DNA of 64,000 nucleotides from contig CBDBLZ010000019.1 in the NCBI GenBank assembly GCA_965207385.1, positions 72,278 through 136,277 on the forward strand, written 5' to 3'. Shown here piece by piece: positions 51,781 to 60,530 of this stretch. Position numbers and translations under genes: made by a program. How positions within the stretch are numbered: position 1 is the stretch's first letter; every line of letters starts with the position of its first letter. The notes below the pieces were generated by a model. It saw nothing but the letters and a program-made list of their open reading frames with translations, did not search any database and was not told the origin of the DNA. Origin of the DNA: CAZXEU01 sp965207385 (GTDB taxonomy: Bacteria; Bacteroidota; Rhodothermia; Rhodothermales; Bin80).

Positions 51781-52569
51781 ATGCAGGATATCCTCCAATC
51801 GCTAGAGACGGAAGACTTCCGGTTTCTCGTTGGCGTCATAGACGGCCCGCTTACTCCGGCGAGACGCCTGCGCAGCCAACTGGAGCAGCTGGAGGACGGC
51901 TGCGGGCCCGCCGAGCGGGATGTGCTGTGCCACAGCCTGGAGCACGAGATCCGGTATCTGGGCAGCAGCGACGTGGCCTACGGGCTGCGCAAGGCGCTGG
52001 GAAAGACCCCGGGTGTCGCTTTTTCTGCCATCGTTCGGGATGCCGCGAACGTGCTGAAGGTTCCGGTCAGGCGCCTGGGCACCGACCGCGAAGTGCTGTG
52101 TGAACTCGTCGAGGACTACGTCACGAGGGAATTCTCCCGGCGCTCGCGCCAGGAGCAGCAGGAGCTCCTGGAGAGCCTGGGCATTGACCGCAAGCGTGCT
52201 GCGGCCTTCCTCAAGAGATCGGCGGGGGTCTTTGCCCTGCCGGTGCTGGTCCAGGCCTTCGGCACGCTCGTCGTCGACGGATTGATCAAGACCATGCTGT
52301 TTGGCCTGATTGCGCAAATCCTGGGCCGGCAGCTGAGCGCTCGGCTGTTCTCGTTTCTCTTTTCCCGAATTCCCTGGTGGGTAGGGTGGATTGGACCTGC
52401 TGCGTGGACGGCGGCCATCGGCTGGACGGCCCTGGACATCCAGGGCCCGGCCCGGCGAAAGACAATACCGATTGTGCTATATCTGGGTCTCTGCTGCATG
52501 CGCCAGAAGGGCGAAGTGCCGGTGCAATCAGGGGCCGAGAATGGGCTGCCCGGGGCTGATCCTGCGTAG
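51781..52569 (+). CDS. YaaW-like (UPF0174) protein
   Basis: 262 residues, 21 bases after the GNAT gene and probably co-transcribed. Family features are the LCHSLEHEIRYLGSSDVAY segment, TDREVLCELVEDYVTREF, a helical middle, and the hydrophobic C-terminal part (IPWWVGWIGPAAWTAAIGWTALDIQGPARRKTIPIVLY split by two probable membrane turns). UPF0174 proteins, such as E. coli YaaW, are of unknown function; the N-terminal part has been related to a ubiquinol-cytochrome c chaperone domain. Confidence 0.75.
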   Translation: MQDILQSLETEDFRFLVGVIDGPLTPARRLRSQLEQLEDGCGPAERDVLCHSLEHEIRYLGSSDVAYGLRKALGKTPGVAFSAIVRDAANVLKVPVRRLGTDREVLCELVEDYVTREFSRRSRQEQQELLESLGIDRKRAAAFLKRSAGVFALPVLVQAFGTLVVDGLIKTMLFGLIAQILGRQLSARLFSFLFSRIPWWVGWIGPAAWTAAIGWTALDIQGPARRKTIPIVLYLGLCCMRQKGEVPVQSGAENGLPGADPA

Positions 52570-52753
52570 GCGTTCGGCATCGGCGTGCCTTCTGCGGCAG
52601 GGGAATGGGATTGGTCGGACAGGAGGCCACACATTTTGTAGCCAAGAATCGGGCGGCAAGACAGGATGCCAGCGCGATACTCGGGACGCACTTGCGTAAA
52701 TTGGCTCGCCGAGCTTACCATCCACTGCCTACTCCGGCCAATCTCCAGACATC

Positions 52754-53910
52754 ATGCAGCATACATTCTCACGCCATATTCGATGCAGCTGGAAGGGCAC
52801 GGTGCTCTTAGCAGTGCTCCTTGCGGCATGCTCGGCTGCGGATAGCGGTCCTGAAACCGGCGGAACCGTTCCTGTCACTCTGGAGGAAATCACGCGCCTG
52901 GGCGACGAATCGGCAGGCGACACGCTGCTCTTTGCTCCGATAAGTCAGGTAGCGGCTAACAGCCGCGGGGATTTCATGGTTCTCGAACAACGGCCTCTCG
53001 CCGTGCGGGCGTTTCGTGTGGATGGCACGTTCATCAACGCTGTCGGAAGGCAGGGTGGGGCGCCGGGCGAATTTCGTTGGGTTCGCAACGTGGTAACAGG
53101 CCCTGCAGATTCCGTGTACGTGTGGGATTCCCTACAGAAAAGAGTTCTCATTTATGACCCCGATTCACTCAGCTTCGTCCGTCATGCCACGGTGGAAGAG
53201 GACGGGGCAAAGCAGTTTACCGACCTGATCGGAGTGTTCAGCGCCGGGTGGCTCATGGCTGCGGGCTGCCCGATTTCATGCCGACGGAGGCCGGCAACAT
53301 GGAAATAAACCCCGATAATCACAGGGAGGTGCGGATGGTGAATCCGGATGGAAGCTACGGGCCAGAGATAGTTGCCACACAGCGGGCTGACGAGATGATC
53401 CGCAACATCCAGGAGGGAGGCGGATTCAACTTCGTGAATGTACCCTTTGCCCGGACCGGTATGTGGGACACGGGTCCGAATGATCTGCTTTACGTCGGGT
53501 GGAGCGACTCCATCCGAATCGCAGTGACATCGGTCGATGGGTCATTGCAGAGCACGATCAGGCACAGCCATGATCCCGTGCCTATTACCGATGCCGAAAT
53601 GGCAGAGGCCGAGTACACGGAGGTCGAGCTTTTCCGGGAGCTCCTGGCCGCCCGTGAGCCCCATGCGACAAAGCCCGCGTTCCAGACGTTTGTGGTAGAC
53701 GACGCAGGCCGGGTGTGGATCAAGCTCAGCGCTCCGGAGAGTGCGACGAGCGCAGACTGGCTGATTCTGGACCGCGACGGAAAGGCAGTTGGCGAGCTTG
53801 AATTGCCCATTGCCGTAGACCTTGAGGTGATCCGGGATAGCCGCGCATACGGTACGCACCAGGAAGCCGGCCGCGATCCCATGGTCGTCGTGTACGAGAT
53901 TCGTGGCTGA
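52754..53910 (+). pseudogene. 6-bladed beta-propeller lipoprotein gene broken by a frameshift
   Basis: The 5' part (52754-53308) encodes a lipoprotein signal (LLAVLLAAC) and propeller blades (VNSRGDF-like AANSRGDFMVLEQR, AFRVDGTFINAVGRQGGAPGEF, VRNVVTGPADSVYVWDS). It then runs off into SCRRRPATWK and stops. A second frame, shifted by one base, continues the protein to 53910 (LPDFMPTEAG, NPDGSYGPEIVATQ, FVVDDAGRVWIKLS, VVVYEIRG). The switch is at or near GCGGGCTG (53261-53268); one extra G would restore a continuous protein of about 385 residues ending with sensible family sequence. Either a recent single-base loss in a G run or a sequencing error explains it. Confidence 0.8.
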
Positions 53911-54606
53911 TGCGTGATTCGCCGGGTTCAAACTGCTGCGGCGAAACTTGGCGGCGGCGCAAGCGGGACGCCTGCTTGCCGTGTCTTGCCGGTTCGGGGC
54001 AGCTCGCCGCCACGGATCCTGGCGCCGCAAAAATGCGCAGCCATCGTCGACTGAATTGAATCAGCCGTATGCAAGGGCAATGTGCCCCCGCGCGGAAGAT
54101 CGCATCGCAAGCGCAATGCGAAAGTCAGCGCATTAGTTGAGGCCAGGGGAATTCCCAGACAAACTCTTGACCAGAGGCGATGAGCAACGCGAACGGCCTG
54201 AAGGCAGATTAGGGCGTGTTAGACTCCTGCTGCGAAGCAGATCGTTTGGATGGCGACCCCAAATACGTAAGGCGCGCTTTCGCTCGGAGATAGAATCACG
54301 GGACGAACGAATCGCGGCTCGGCGTATGGGAAGATCACTGAACCTTGGATTCAAAGCCTGCAAAATTGCGGGTTCTGATGTTTGGTTACGGCGCTGATTC
54401 AGTCACGGGCTCCCCAGGTTGGGCAAAGGCTCGGATGGGCAGTGCGTGAAGGCAGAAACGTATCTCAGAGAGGCAAGGCTCCGATTCTCCATGTGCATGA
54501 GGCTTTCATGTCACGCCGGGCAGCAAAGGCCGAAATGTTGGGTGACGACCGCACGTCATCAGCCAGTATCAGATTCAGCCTGAATATAATCTGTTTCTAT
54601 TGCGTG
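53911..54606. other. Gene-poor stretch before the PIN toxin region
   Basis: About 700 bases with no identifiable intact gene on either strand. G+C is lower than in the left part of the window towards the right end. Short frames are open in several places, but none has both a ribosome-binding site and a family signature. Confidence 0.4.
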
Positions 54607-54795
54607 ATGACCGCAACCGACCTCGACTGGATCGCCGACTAGACTTGGAACATCGTGGCAGCGGTGCGCCGGGATGTTCATGTCCCGAAGAACGTGATAG
54701 TCGGCTACGAGAGAATCTTCAATCGACATTTCTACAAGCCTGAGCCCGTGTCCACGTTGGAAGAGATCCACGCCGAGACTGCGGGCGTAGAATGA
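54607..54795 (+). pseudogene. Small gene with one in-frame TAG, directly upstream of the PIN toxin
   Basis: From the ATG at 54607 the frame reads MTATDLDWIAD, then TAG at 54640-54642, then 50 further residues including VRRDVHVPKNVIVGYERIF and NRHFYKPEPVSTLEEI, ending with TGA at 54793-54795. The part after the amber codon looks like a genuine protein C-terminus of a kind often seen beside small toxin genes; I recall the pattern but cannot name the family. The same frame on both sides suggests one point mutation in a 62-codon gene. It ends 28 bases before the PIN gene. Confidence 0.55.
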
Positions 54796-54823
54796 AAGGC
54801 ATAGAGAATGTTCGGGGGACCTT

Positions 54824-55312
54824 TTGACGCTGCGATTCCCGATTCGTACTGTTCGGAAACTGCGCATCTACGTCGACACATCCGTGATCGGCGGTTGCGA
54901 GGACGACGAATTCCGTGAAGCGTCACGGCGGTTAATTGAACGGTGCGCGCGGGGTGAGGTGACGCTTGTGGTATCGGCCGTCACGGCGGAGGAACTCCGG
55001 CGGGCGCCCTCGCGCGTGCGCGGGGTGTTGCCCTCGATAGACCCGGAACATTTGGAAAGGGTGGAGATCACTCCAGAAGTTGAGGCACTTGCGAATAGGT
55101 ACATTGAGTGCGGGGCACTCGGCGAAGCAATGCGTGCTGATGCCCTCCATATTGCCATCGCAACCGTATCTGACGTCGACGTGCTGGCAAGCTGGAATTT
55201 CCGACACATGGTGAACTTGCACCGGATTCGGCGATACAATGACGTGAACCGGCAGTTGGGATTCCCTCCACTGGACATGCGTACTCCGATGGAGCTTGAA
55301 AATGACGAGTAA
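54824..55312 (+). CDS. PIN-domain protein, probable VapC-like toxin
   Basis: 162 residues from a TTG at 54824; no ATG precedes the domain, and a GTT sits where many homologs start (just before RKLRIYVDTS). PIN ribonuclease carboxylates are visible: D18 (IYVDTSVIGG), a glutamate at 57-58 (TAEEL), D106 (MRADALHIA) and D117/D119 (TVSDVDVLASWNFRHM). Such proteins cleave RNA and act as toxins held in check by a partner. It overlaps the next small gene by 11 bases, which is the usual arrangement of a toxin-antitoxin pair. Whether it is still expressed is uncertain because of the poor start. Confidence 0.82.
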   Translation: MTLRFPIRTVRKLRIYVDTSVIGGCEDDEFREASRRLIERCARGEVTLVVSAVTAEELRRAPSRVRGVLPSIDPEHLERVEITPEVEALANRYIECGALGEAMRADALHIAIATVSDVDVLASWNFRHMVNLHRIRRYNDVNRQLGFPPLDMRTPMELENDE

Positions 55313-55550
55313 GGCCGAAACGAAGCGATTTGACTGCGTGAAGTCGATGCGCGAAATCAGGGATCAGATTAGCGCCGAGATCGCCGACATGTCGTATGAT
55401 GAGCTTTCGCAGTGGCTTGACAAGCGAGTGCGGGAGAATCCCCATTTCTCTCGCATCCCCCATTCCCGGAAGCCGGCACGACCTTCCATTGGGCAGACCG
55501 GAATCCGTGAGGGAGGAGACCCAAGCTCAGCGATTGGAGACGGGACCTGA
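55302..55550 (+). CDS. Small partner protein of the PIN toxin, possible antitoxin
   Basis: 82 residues from the ATG at 55302, which overlaps the PIN gene by 11 bases. The sequence KRFDCVKSMREIRDQISAEIADMS followed by YDELSQWLDKRVREN is a helical pattern common in small proteins encoded with PIN toxins (FDCV near the N-terminus, then a long helix). The last 30 residues are proline/glycine-rich and probably disordered. There is no recognisable DNA-binding fold. An antitoxin role is inferred only from overlap and pattern. Confidence 0.6.
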   Translation: MTSKAETKRFDCVKSMREIRDQISAEIADMSYDELSQWLDKRVRENPHFSRIPHSRKPARPSIGQTGIREGGDPSSAIGDGT

Positions 55551-55899
55551 AGCGGAATGCTTAACAGCGCAACTCAGTTACGGCTTCCGCGGTCGAATCG
55601 CTGTTGACCTGCTTAACGCCGGGTGAAAGCGCAGCCCCCGGCACTCTGCGCTCTTGCGTCCTGTCCACGTTAAAGTTTTGCAATCTGCCCGGTTCTCCCT
55701 GCAACGTAAATTGGTCGCAAGCCTGAGCTCCTGACACAATCGTGTTTCCAGACGCATGGACGATAGTGTGCCGTCTGCGTAGCGCGCTTATTATTGAAAG
55801 CCAGCGAGCATTCACAGTGCAGACGGGGTCGCTTCTTTGGCATGTTGGGTCCAGACTGGATTGCCTCGCAGCGTGGCCCCGAATCGCTTCAATTCTGGA
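55551..55899. other. Intergenic region between the TA pair and the PH-domain genes
   Basis: 349 bases between convergent genes. I see no gene, tRNA or strong repeat; a short GCCGGG/CCCGGC inverted pair lies near 55618-55640. Confidence 0.35.
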
Positions 55900-57372
55900 T
55901 TAGGTACGACCTGTTCGGTCCCTGAATGTCGCGTACAGGCGGTCCATGAGACTTTCTGAATGCTCCGCAGGTAGGTCTACTATCCTCGGACTTGACAGCG
56001 GAAGAGATCCGGCCGTGTCCACGATAAGGGATCGGAGGCCCAGACGGCGCTGAAAAAGCGTGCCCTGTCGATAGAAGACCTGGAACCGTTCGACGGGGAT
56101 GATCCACGTGCGCTGTCTGAACACCCCGCGCCTGATGAAGAGGTATTCCTCCGACAGGACATACCCGTGCCTGCGATACTGCTGCACGGCGAACCATGAC
56201 ATCAGGGGAGCGGCGCAAAGCCCCCATATAGCGGGCTGCCAAAAGAGAGCGGCGCTAACTACCAGCAGAAGCAGCACAAGGTAGTAGCGAATCGATATGC
56301 GGCGAATGGTGCGCCTCGAAACCCGGTGGAAAGTCTCCGGGAATTGGAACGGCTTTATTCGCGCGGCCACCCGCAGCGTCTCATCCAGCCTGGCAAACGG
56401 GACGGCCATTTCATTGCCTACCTTGGATACGTCATGGCCAATCGTTTGCAGCTCCAGTCGGAACCAGCCAAAGCGCCGCATGACTGGATTGGTGCGAATG
56501 ATGAGCGCCTGCAGGCGGCGAAGGGGAAGGATTCCCTCGCGCACCGTAAGCAGGCCGCGCCTAATCTGCAGTCGCGCACCGTCCAGGCGCAACTCAAAAT
56601 TGTAGTAGCGCACAACCTGCAATAGCAGGCCGCAAAGCCAGCCGAGGACGATGGCGCAAGCCGCGAGGGTTGCCGCAATCAGCCACCTGGCGCTGGAGGC
56701 GGCAAGCGCCTGCTCCTCTGCTCCCAACCGGTACAGCCAGCCCTCGATGTCACTTTCCGTAACGCCGGTGGCGTCCGCCAGGACCTGGAATCCCGAAAAC
56801 GCGATTGCGATGTAGAGCAGTGAGAATCTGAAGGCGCCCGATAGCAGAAGGCGCCGCATCGGCAGGCGAAACAGCGCCTCCGGAGCCAGCTGCTCTGCCT
56901 GGTGCGAGGGCGCTTCCGTGCGGTCCGTGTCACGCGGGGCCTCGCGGAAATCACGAACGATGCGTCGGATGCGCCGGGCCTCCTCCAGGCGTACGTATTC
57001 AAGGACTCCCTCTGCCTGGTCGCTGCCGGCCGTCTCGATCTTTACGCGGGCCGTGCCCAGCATGCGGGGAAGAAGGCTCCGCTCGATGGCAATATTCTGG
57101 ATGCGTTCAAGGGGGATGTTTCGCTTTCGACGCGTGAAAATCCCGCTGTGGATGACGATTTCGCGCGGCGTAGTCCAGTAACGAAACCGGAGGTACTGCG
57201 CCGCAATAAGCGGGATTGCCACAAATCCGTACAGCAGGAGCAATACCAGGAGGATGGTATCATCCACGCGCGAGCGCCCCATGATCACCGGAAAAAGCCC
57301 CAGGAGCACGGCCGGAATGCTGCGCAGAAAGCGATGCAGAAGGGAAAGCGGGTGAAGGCGCTGGCCAGCCAT
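55900..57372 (-). CDS. Bacterial PH-domain membrane protein, YdbT type
   Basis: 490 residues from the ATG at 57372, sharing one base with the upstream gene's stop. Three bacterial PH (bPH2) units alternate with pairs of membrane helices: helices near 15-65, then the first PH unit (EIVIHSGIFTRRKRNIPLERIQNIAI), helices near 175-250, the second unit (LQIRRGLLTVREGILPLRRLQALII), helices near 345-385, and the third unit (YLFIRRGVFRQRTWIIPVERFQVFY). This three-fold arrangement is that of YdbT. Function in the membrane is unknown; it is nearly always paired with a YdbS-like partner, as here. Confidence 0.88.
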   Translation of the reverse strand: MAGQRLHPLSLLHRFLRSIPAVLLGLFPVIMGRSRVDDTILLVLLLLYGFVAIPLIAAQYLRFRYWTTPREIVIHSGIFTRRKRNIPLERIQNIAIERSLLPRMLGTARVKIETAGSDQAEGVLEYVRLEEARRIRRIVRDFREAPRDTDRTEAPSHQAEQLAPEALFRLPMRRLLLSGAFRFSLLYIAIAFSGFQVLADATGVTESDIEGWLYRLGAEEQALAASSARWLIAATLAACAIVLGWLCGLLLQVVRYYNFELRLDGARLQIRRGLLTVREGILPLRRLQALIIRTNPVMRRFGWFRLELQTIGHDVSKVGNEMAVPFARLDETLRVAARIKPFQFPETFHRVSRRTIRRISIRYYLVLLLLVVSAALFWQPAIWGLCAAPLMSWFAVQQYRRHGYVLSEEYLFIRRGVFRQRTWIIPVERFQVFYRQGTLFQRRLGLRSLIVDTAGSLPLSSPRIVDLPAEHSESLMDRLYATFRDRTGRT

Positions 57373-57905
57373 CACACGGCGTCCTCTACGATCGAATCCC
57401 TGAGCTCGTTGCGGAGGCTCTCGGCCTTGTCGTACCGGAGTCCCGGAAGTACAACCTGGCTGCTGCGAGAGCCGGCCGTATGGACGATGAGCCTGCCCAG
57501 TTCGTAGTTGCGCTCGATTACGTCCTGGGACACGTCTATGTGCTGAATGCGGCTGAGCGGCACTACCGTGAATACGCGGGTCCAGATTCCGCGTTCGAGA
57601 TACAGCTCTTCTGGGCGGAGTTCAAATCTCCAGAACCGGTGCCGCAAGGCCGGCACTACGGTCATCCACAGGGTTCCGACTCCGACCGCTACCGCCGTCA
57701 GAGTGCCCAGAGGCAAATCACGCCCAATGCCCAGCGGTGCGGCCGCCTCCACGAAGAACGTGCCAAAGGCGGCAATGCCCCAGCCCAGGGCCGCCTTGAT
57801 TCTCCAAACGGTCTTTATGGCGGGGTCGAGGGGCTCCACGAGTTGCCGTCTGCGCGGTAAATAGCCTTGAGTTACGGAGGTTATGCGGCCCTGCACGGCC
57901 GGCAA
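57372..57905 (-). CDS. Bacterial PH-domain membrane protein, YdbS type
   Basis: 177 residues from a TTG at 57905; a GTG at 57896 is equally possible. Two membrane helices (ALGWGIAAFGTFFVEAAA, TLTAVAVGVGTLWMTVVPAL) precede one bPH2 unit (ELYLERGIWTRVFTVVPLSRIQHIDVSQ and GRLIVHTAGSRSSQVVLPGL). It overlaps the YdbT-type gene by one base, forming the usual two-gene unit. It is divergent from the SDR gene. Confidence 0.85.
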   Translation of the reverse strand: MPAVQGRITSVTQGYLPRRRQLVEPLDPAIKTVWRIKAALGWGIAAFGTFFVEAAAPLGIGRDLPLGTLTAVAVGVGTLWMTVVPALRHRFWRFELRPEELYLERGIWTRVFTVVPLSRIQHIDVSQDVIERNYELGRLIVHTAGSRSSQVVLPGLRYDKAESLRNELRDSIVEDAV

Positions 57906-57968
57906 TTTGAAACCTGCGGCGTCCGTCAGGTTTCAGGAGTAGGCTTTCTAATATCCATCCACGAGATT

Positions 57969-58784
57969 TTGCCCCGGACAGCAAGCATCCTTGGATGCGG
58001 CTACCTCGGTCTGCCTCTGGCCGCGGAGCTCGCGCAGCGTGGCTGGCAGGTGCGGGGCTCTACAACGACGCCCGCAAAGCTGACCCGTATTGCGGATGCA
58101 GGGGCCGAGCCATTCTTGCTGCGGATTCCGGAAGATGTCCTGGACGAGCCGAGGTTTTTCGGCTCGACAGTACTGGTGCTCAACATCCCGCCGGGCAGAA
58201 AGCGGCCCGAAGTCGAGAGGTGGTTCAAGAATGCGGTTGATGTCATCACGGAAGCCAGTCTGCTGGGAGGCGTCGCGTTTCTGCTCTTTGCGAGCTCCAC
58301 GTCCGTGTACGCTCCTCAGAGCAATCCCCTGGTGGAAGAGGATGCGGGCAAAGCGATTCCGCCAACGGCCTCCGGGCGTGCATTGCTGCGGGCCGAACAG
58401 GCACTGCGCTCCGCCGGGTGCTTCGATACGACTATCCTTCGATTCGCGGGCCTTTACGGCTATGACCGCGCGCCGGGCCGGTTTGTGCGCGGCGTAATTC
58501 AGCGGGGGAATTTACCAGTCAATCTCGTTCATCGTGATGATGCTGTCGCTGCCATGGTGACCGTGCTTGAGCAGGACGTTCGTGGAGAAACGTTCAACGT
58601 CTGTGCGCACAAGCATCCAAGTCGCGGCGCCTTTTACGGGCGCGCGGCTGAATGGCTAGGACAGTCCCCGCCGCGGGCGATGTCCGGGGACACGTCGACG
58701 TATAAGTGCGTAAGTAGCCGCAGGCTCAGCCAGAGGCTCGGATTCACTTTCCGCCATCCGGATCCCCTGGTCCCTGCCCCGTAA
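57969..58784 (+). CDS. SDR-family NAD(P)-binding protein, YeeZ-like
   Basis: 271 residues. I start at the TTG at 57969 because the product then begins PRTASILGCGYLGLPLAAEL, the expected N-terminal Rossmann motif, and ACGAG lies just upstream. Extended-SDR features follow: VRGSTTTPAKL, LLFASSTSVYAP, EDAGKAIPPTASGRALLRAEQAL, ILRFAGLYG and LVHRDDAVAAMV. The classic Y-x-x-x-K is altered, as in YeeZ-like epimerase-related proteins. Substrate unknown. It is closely followed by msrB. Confidence 0.85.
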   Translation: MPRTASILGCGYLGLPLAAELAQRGWQVRGSTTTPAKLTRIADAGAEPFLLRIPEDVLDEPRFFGSTVLVLNIPPGRKRPEVERWFKNAVDVITEASLLGGVAFLLFASSTSVYAPQSNPLVEEDAGKAIPPTASGRALLRAEQALRSAGCFDTTILRFAGLYGYDRAPGRFVRGVIQRGNLPVNLVHRDDAVAAMVTVLEQDVRGETFNVCAHKHPSRGAFYGRAAEWLGQSPPRAMSGDTSTYKCVSSRRLSQRLGFTFRHPDPLVPAP

Positions 58785-58815
58785 GCGCAACATTTGCCTC
58801 CAAGCCATCGCCGCC

Positions 58816-59175
58816 TTGAATCCGCTGACACCCGAAGAGGAACGCGTAATCGTGCGAAAGGGCACGGAACGCCCTTATTCCGGACGATACTACATGCACG
58901 AGGCACCCGGTCTCTATACGTGCAAACGCTGTGATGCCGCGCTGTACCGGTCGGAAGACAAGTTCAATGCCTTCTGCGGGTGGCCAAGTTTCGACCAGGA
59001 GATTGAGGGTGCGGTTGCACGGGTGCCGGACCCCGACGGTCACAGGACAGAAATTCTCTGCAGCAATTGTGGAGCACACCTCGGCCACGTTTTTGTCGGA
59101 GAAGGTTTTACGCCGCGCAATACGCGCCACTGCGTAAACTCCATCTCCATGAATTTCGTGGCGCGCGACGAGTAG
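58816..59175 (+). CDS. msrB: Peptide-methionine (R)-S-oxide reductase
   Basis: 119 residues from a TTG at 58816 (MNPLTPEEERVIVRKGTE). It reduces the R-epimer of methionine sulfoxide. Motifs are GTERPYSGRYYMHEAPGLY, two zinc-binding C-x-x-C pairs (CKRCDAALY and CSNCGAHLGHVF), FCGWPSF, and the catalytic RHCVNSISMNF with its cysteine. A cysteine in the CGWPSF turn could act in resolution. Length is normal for a single-domain MsrB. Confidence 0.93.
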   Translation: MNPLTPEEERVIVRKGTERPYSGRYYMHEAPGLYTCKRCDAALYRSEDKFNAFCGWPSFDQEIEGAVARVPDPDGHRTEILCSNCGAHLGHVFVGEGFTPRNTRHCVNSISMNFVARDE

Positions 59176-59243
59176 CACGGCTAAGCGGGCTGGTTGCCCG
59201 TTCGACGGCCCTGGTGCCTGTCCGTAAGTCGGCTGCACGTGCG

Positions 59244-59326
59244 TGCCGGAGGTGGGAGTCGAACCCACACATCCTCTCGGATACAGATTCCTAAGACCTG
59301 CGCGTCTGCCATTCCGCCACTCCGGC
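59244..59326 (-). tRNA. tRNA-Leu (anticodon TAG)
   Basis: On the minus strand an 83-base class II tRNA folds cleanly. The acceptor stem is GCCGGAG with CTCCGGC, followed by a D arm with GGCGGAATGGCAG and an anticodon stem CAGGT/ATCTG around CTTAGGA (anticodon TAG, reading CUN leucine codons). A variable arm with TCCGAGAGGA and a T arm GTGGGTTCGACTCCCAC complete it. The discriminator is A, and no CCA is encoded after it. Confidence 0.95.
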
Positions 59327-60217
59327 AAGTGAAAATTGAAATAAACTGCATCCCGGCCATGTTCCTGCCTTCGGATGCACGCCCGCGGTCTATTTCCGCT
59401 GCAGGGAGAGCATGGAACCGGATGCCAGCGGAGCCAGAAGCGTGGCCGAAAAGAGGTCTCCGACGACTTATGAATGCCAGTTACAACTATTGCAAGCCAA
59501 CCGCTATCGTCGGAGGCAAAATGGCTTGAAGGATTTGGCGAGTGATTCGGTACGCGGAATGAGGTCATTAGTGCTGGTCGCCGCGATCTGCTTTTTGGAT
59601 TGGGTTGTGGCGTCGTAGTCATCCCTCGCGACGTGCTGGCCAAACTAAAGCAATGCCGTGGCTAAGATTACTTTGAGGCTGGGTGTCCGTTGTCTGCGTT
59701 TAACCGATTTTGGGATCCCCATCGCGGTGGTATCGGTTTGGGCGTGCGGCCGACTGCGCTGAGGAGGTGTTCCAATGCCGGATAGCAGAGACGCTCACTG
59801 GTCGCGCAGTCTGACGCCCGATTCCTGCGGAGATCATCGCAGTTCGCCTCTGCCGAGGCGATCAGCAAATTGTCTGCTCCTGTCATCGTGTCTTTCCGAG
59901 AGTCGGACGCCACACTACCGCGATGTGCGGTCAGATAACGCAGGAATATATCAGTGTGAATGAATTGCGGCGGACTTCGCCTGCCGATACAGATCTGGCT
60001 CGCACGCCACGTTGGTCACTTGCTAGATGCCCGTCGGGCTGATGTCCGGTCTTGTCACCGTGGTGACGCGCGCGCAACCAGCAAGCTGAAGGGGGAGCCG
60101 GAGGACCGGTTTCGAGGCAATAGCGTCGTACCCCGGGCTCACACCTGCACCGTTTCCGGCCCTGGTGGTTCCTCCGTCGAGCAAGCCCGGTTAGCCAGAT
60201 AGCGAGGTATTGCAAAC
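59327..60217. other. Gene-poor stretch downstream of msrB and tRNA-Leu
   Basis: About 890 bases without a recognised gene. A plus-strand frame at 59775-59963 (62 codons, MPDSRDAHWSRSL) has a perfect GAGGAGG at 59761-59767 but low-complexity, serine/arginine-rich content. A minus-strand frame overlaps it (59913-59668). A GTCACC-GT-GGTGAC hairpin is at 60054-60067. It may contain a structured RNA or eroded gene fragments; nothing can be named. Confidence 0.4.
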
Positions 60218-60246
60218 TTGAATAAATTGGGGATTTGGTATGTTTG
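60218..60246 (+). promoter_or_regulatory. Strong Bacteroidota-type promoter
   Basis: TTG at 60218-60220, an 18-base AT-rich spacer, and TATGTTTG at 60239-60246 give an exact match to the TTG/TAnnTTTG promoter pattern. It is followed 26 bases later by GGAGG and an ATG at 60285. Confidence 0.55.
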
Positions 60247-60284
60247 AAGTCGTTTGCTATTTCACCTGATCGGAGGAATCCAGC

Positions 60285-60530
60285 ATGAATAACAAGAAGA
60301 TGACGGCGTCAGCGGAGCCGCTCAAGTGAGCGAGGAAGGCTCTGTGCATTCTGTTGACAACACCCTAGCTCAACTGCGGCGACCCAAATCACGGCAAGAA
60401 AAAACGTGTGTTCAATTCGGACTGCAAGATCTGCCCTTCTTGCCGTCGGCCATGTCTGACTTCACCGTACTGCATCAGCGGGGGAACGATACCGGAATGG
60501 CGGGAACAGGATCCGAATTCCGAAGGGTCC
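60285..60530 (+). pseudogene. Small cysteine-rich ORF interrupted by two in-frame stops
   Basis: From the ATG at 60285, with an ideal GGAGG at 60272-60276, the frame reads MNNKKMTASAEPLK and stops (TGA at 60327). It continues with ARKALCILLTTP, a second stop (TAG), then LNCGDPNHGKKKRVFNS and a cysteine cluster (DCKICPSCRRPCLTSPYC), running on past 60530. Without the stops it would look like a small protein with a signal-like hydrophobic segment and a cysteine-rich body. A GTG overlapping the first stop opens another 158-codon frame that has no recognisable features. It could be a decayed small secreted protein or only a 14-residue peptide gene. Confidence 0.4.

Noticed and set aside
58744..59643. 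299-codon minus-strand frame across msrB and the tRNA
   Set aside because: It runs through the tRNA-Leu and antisense to msrB, both of which are certain.
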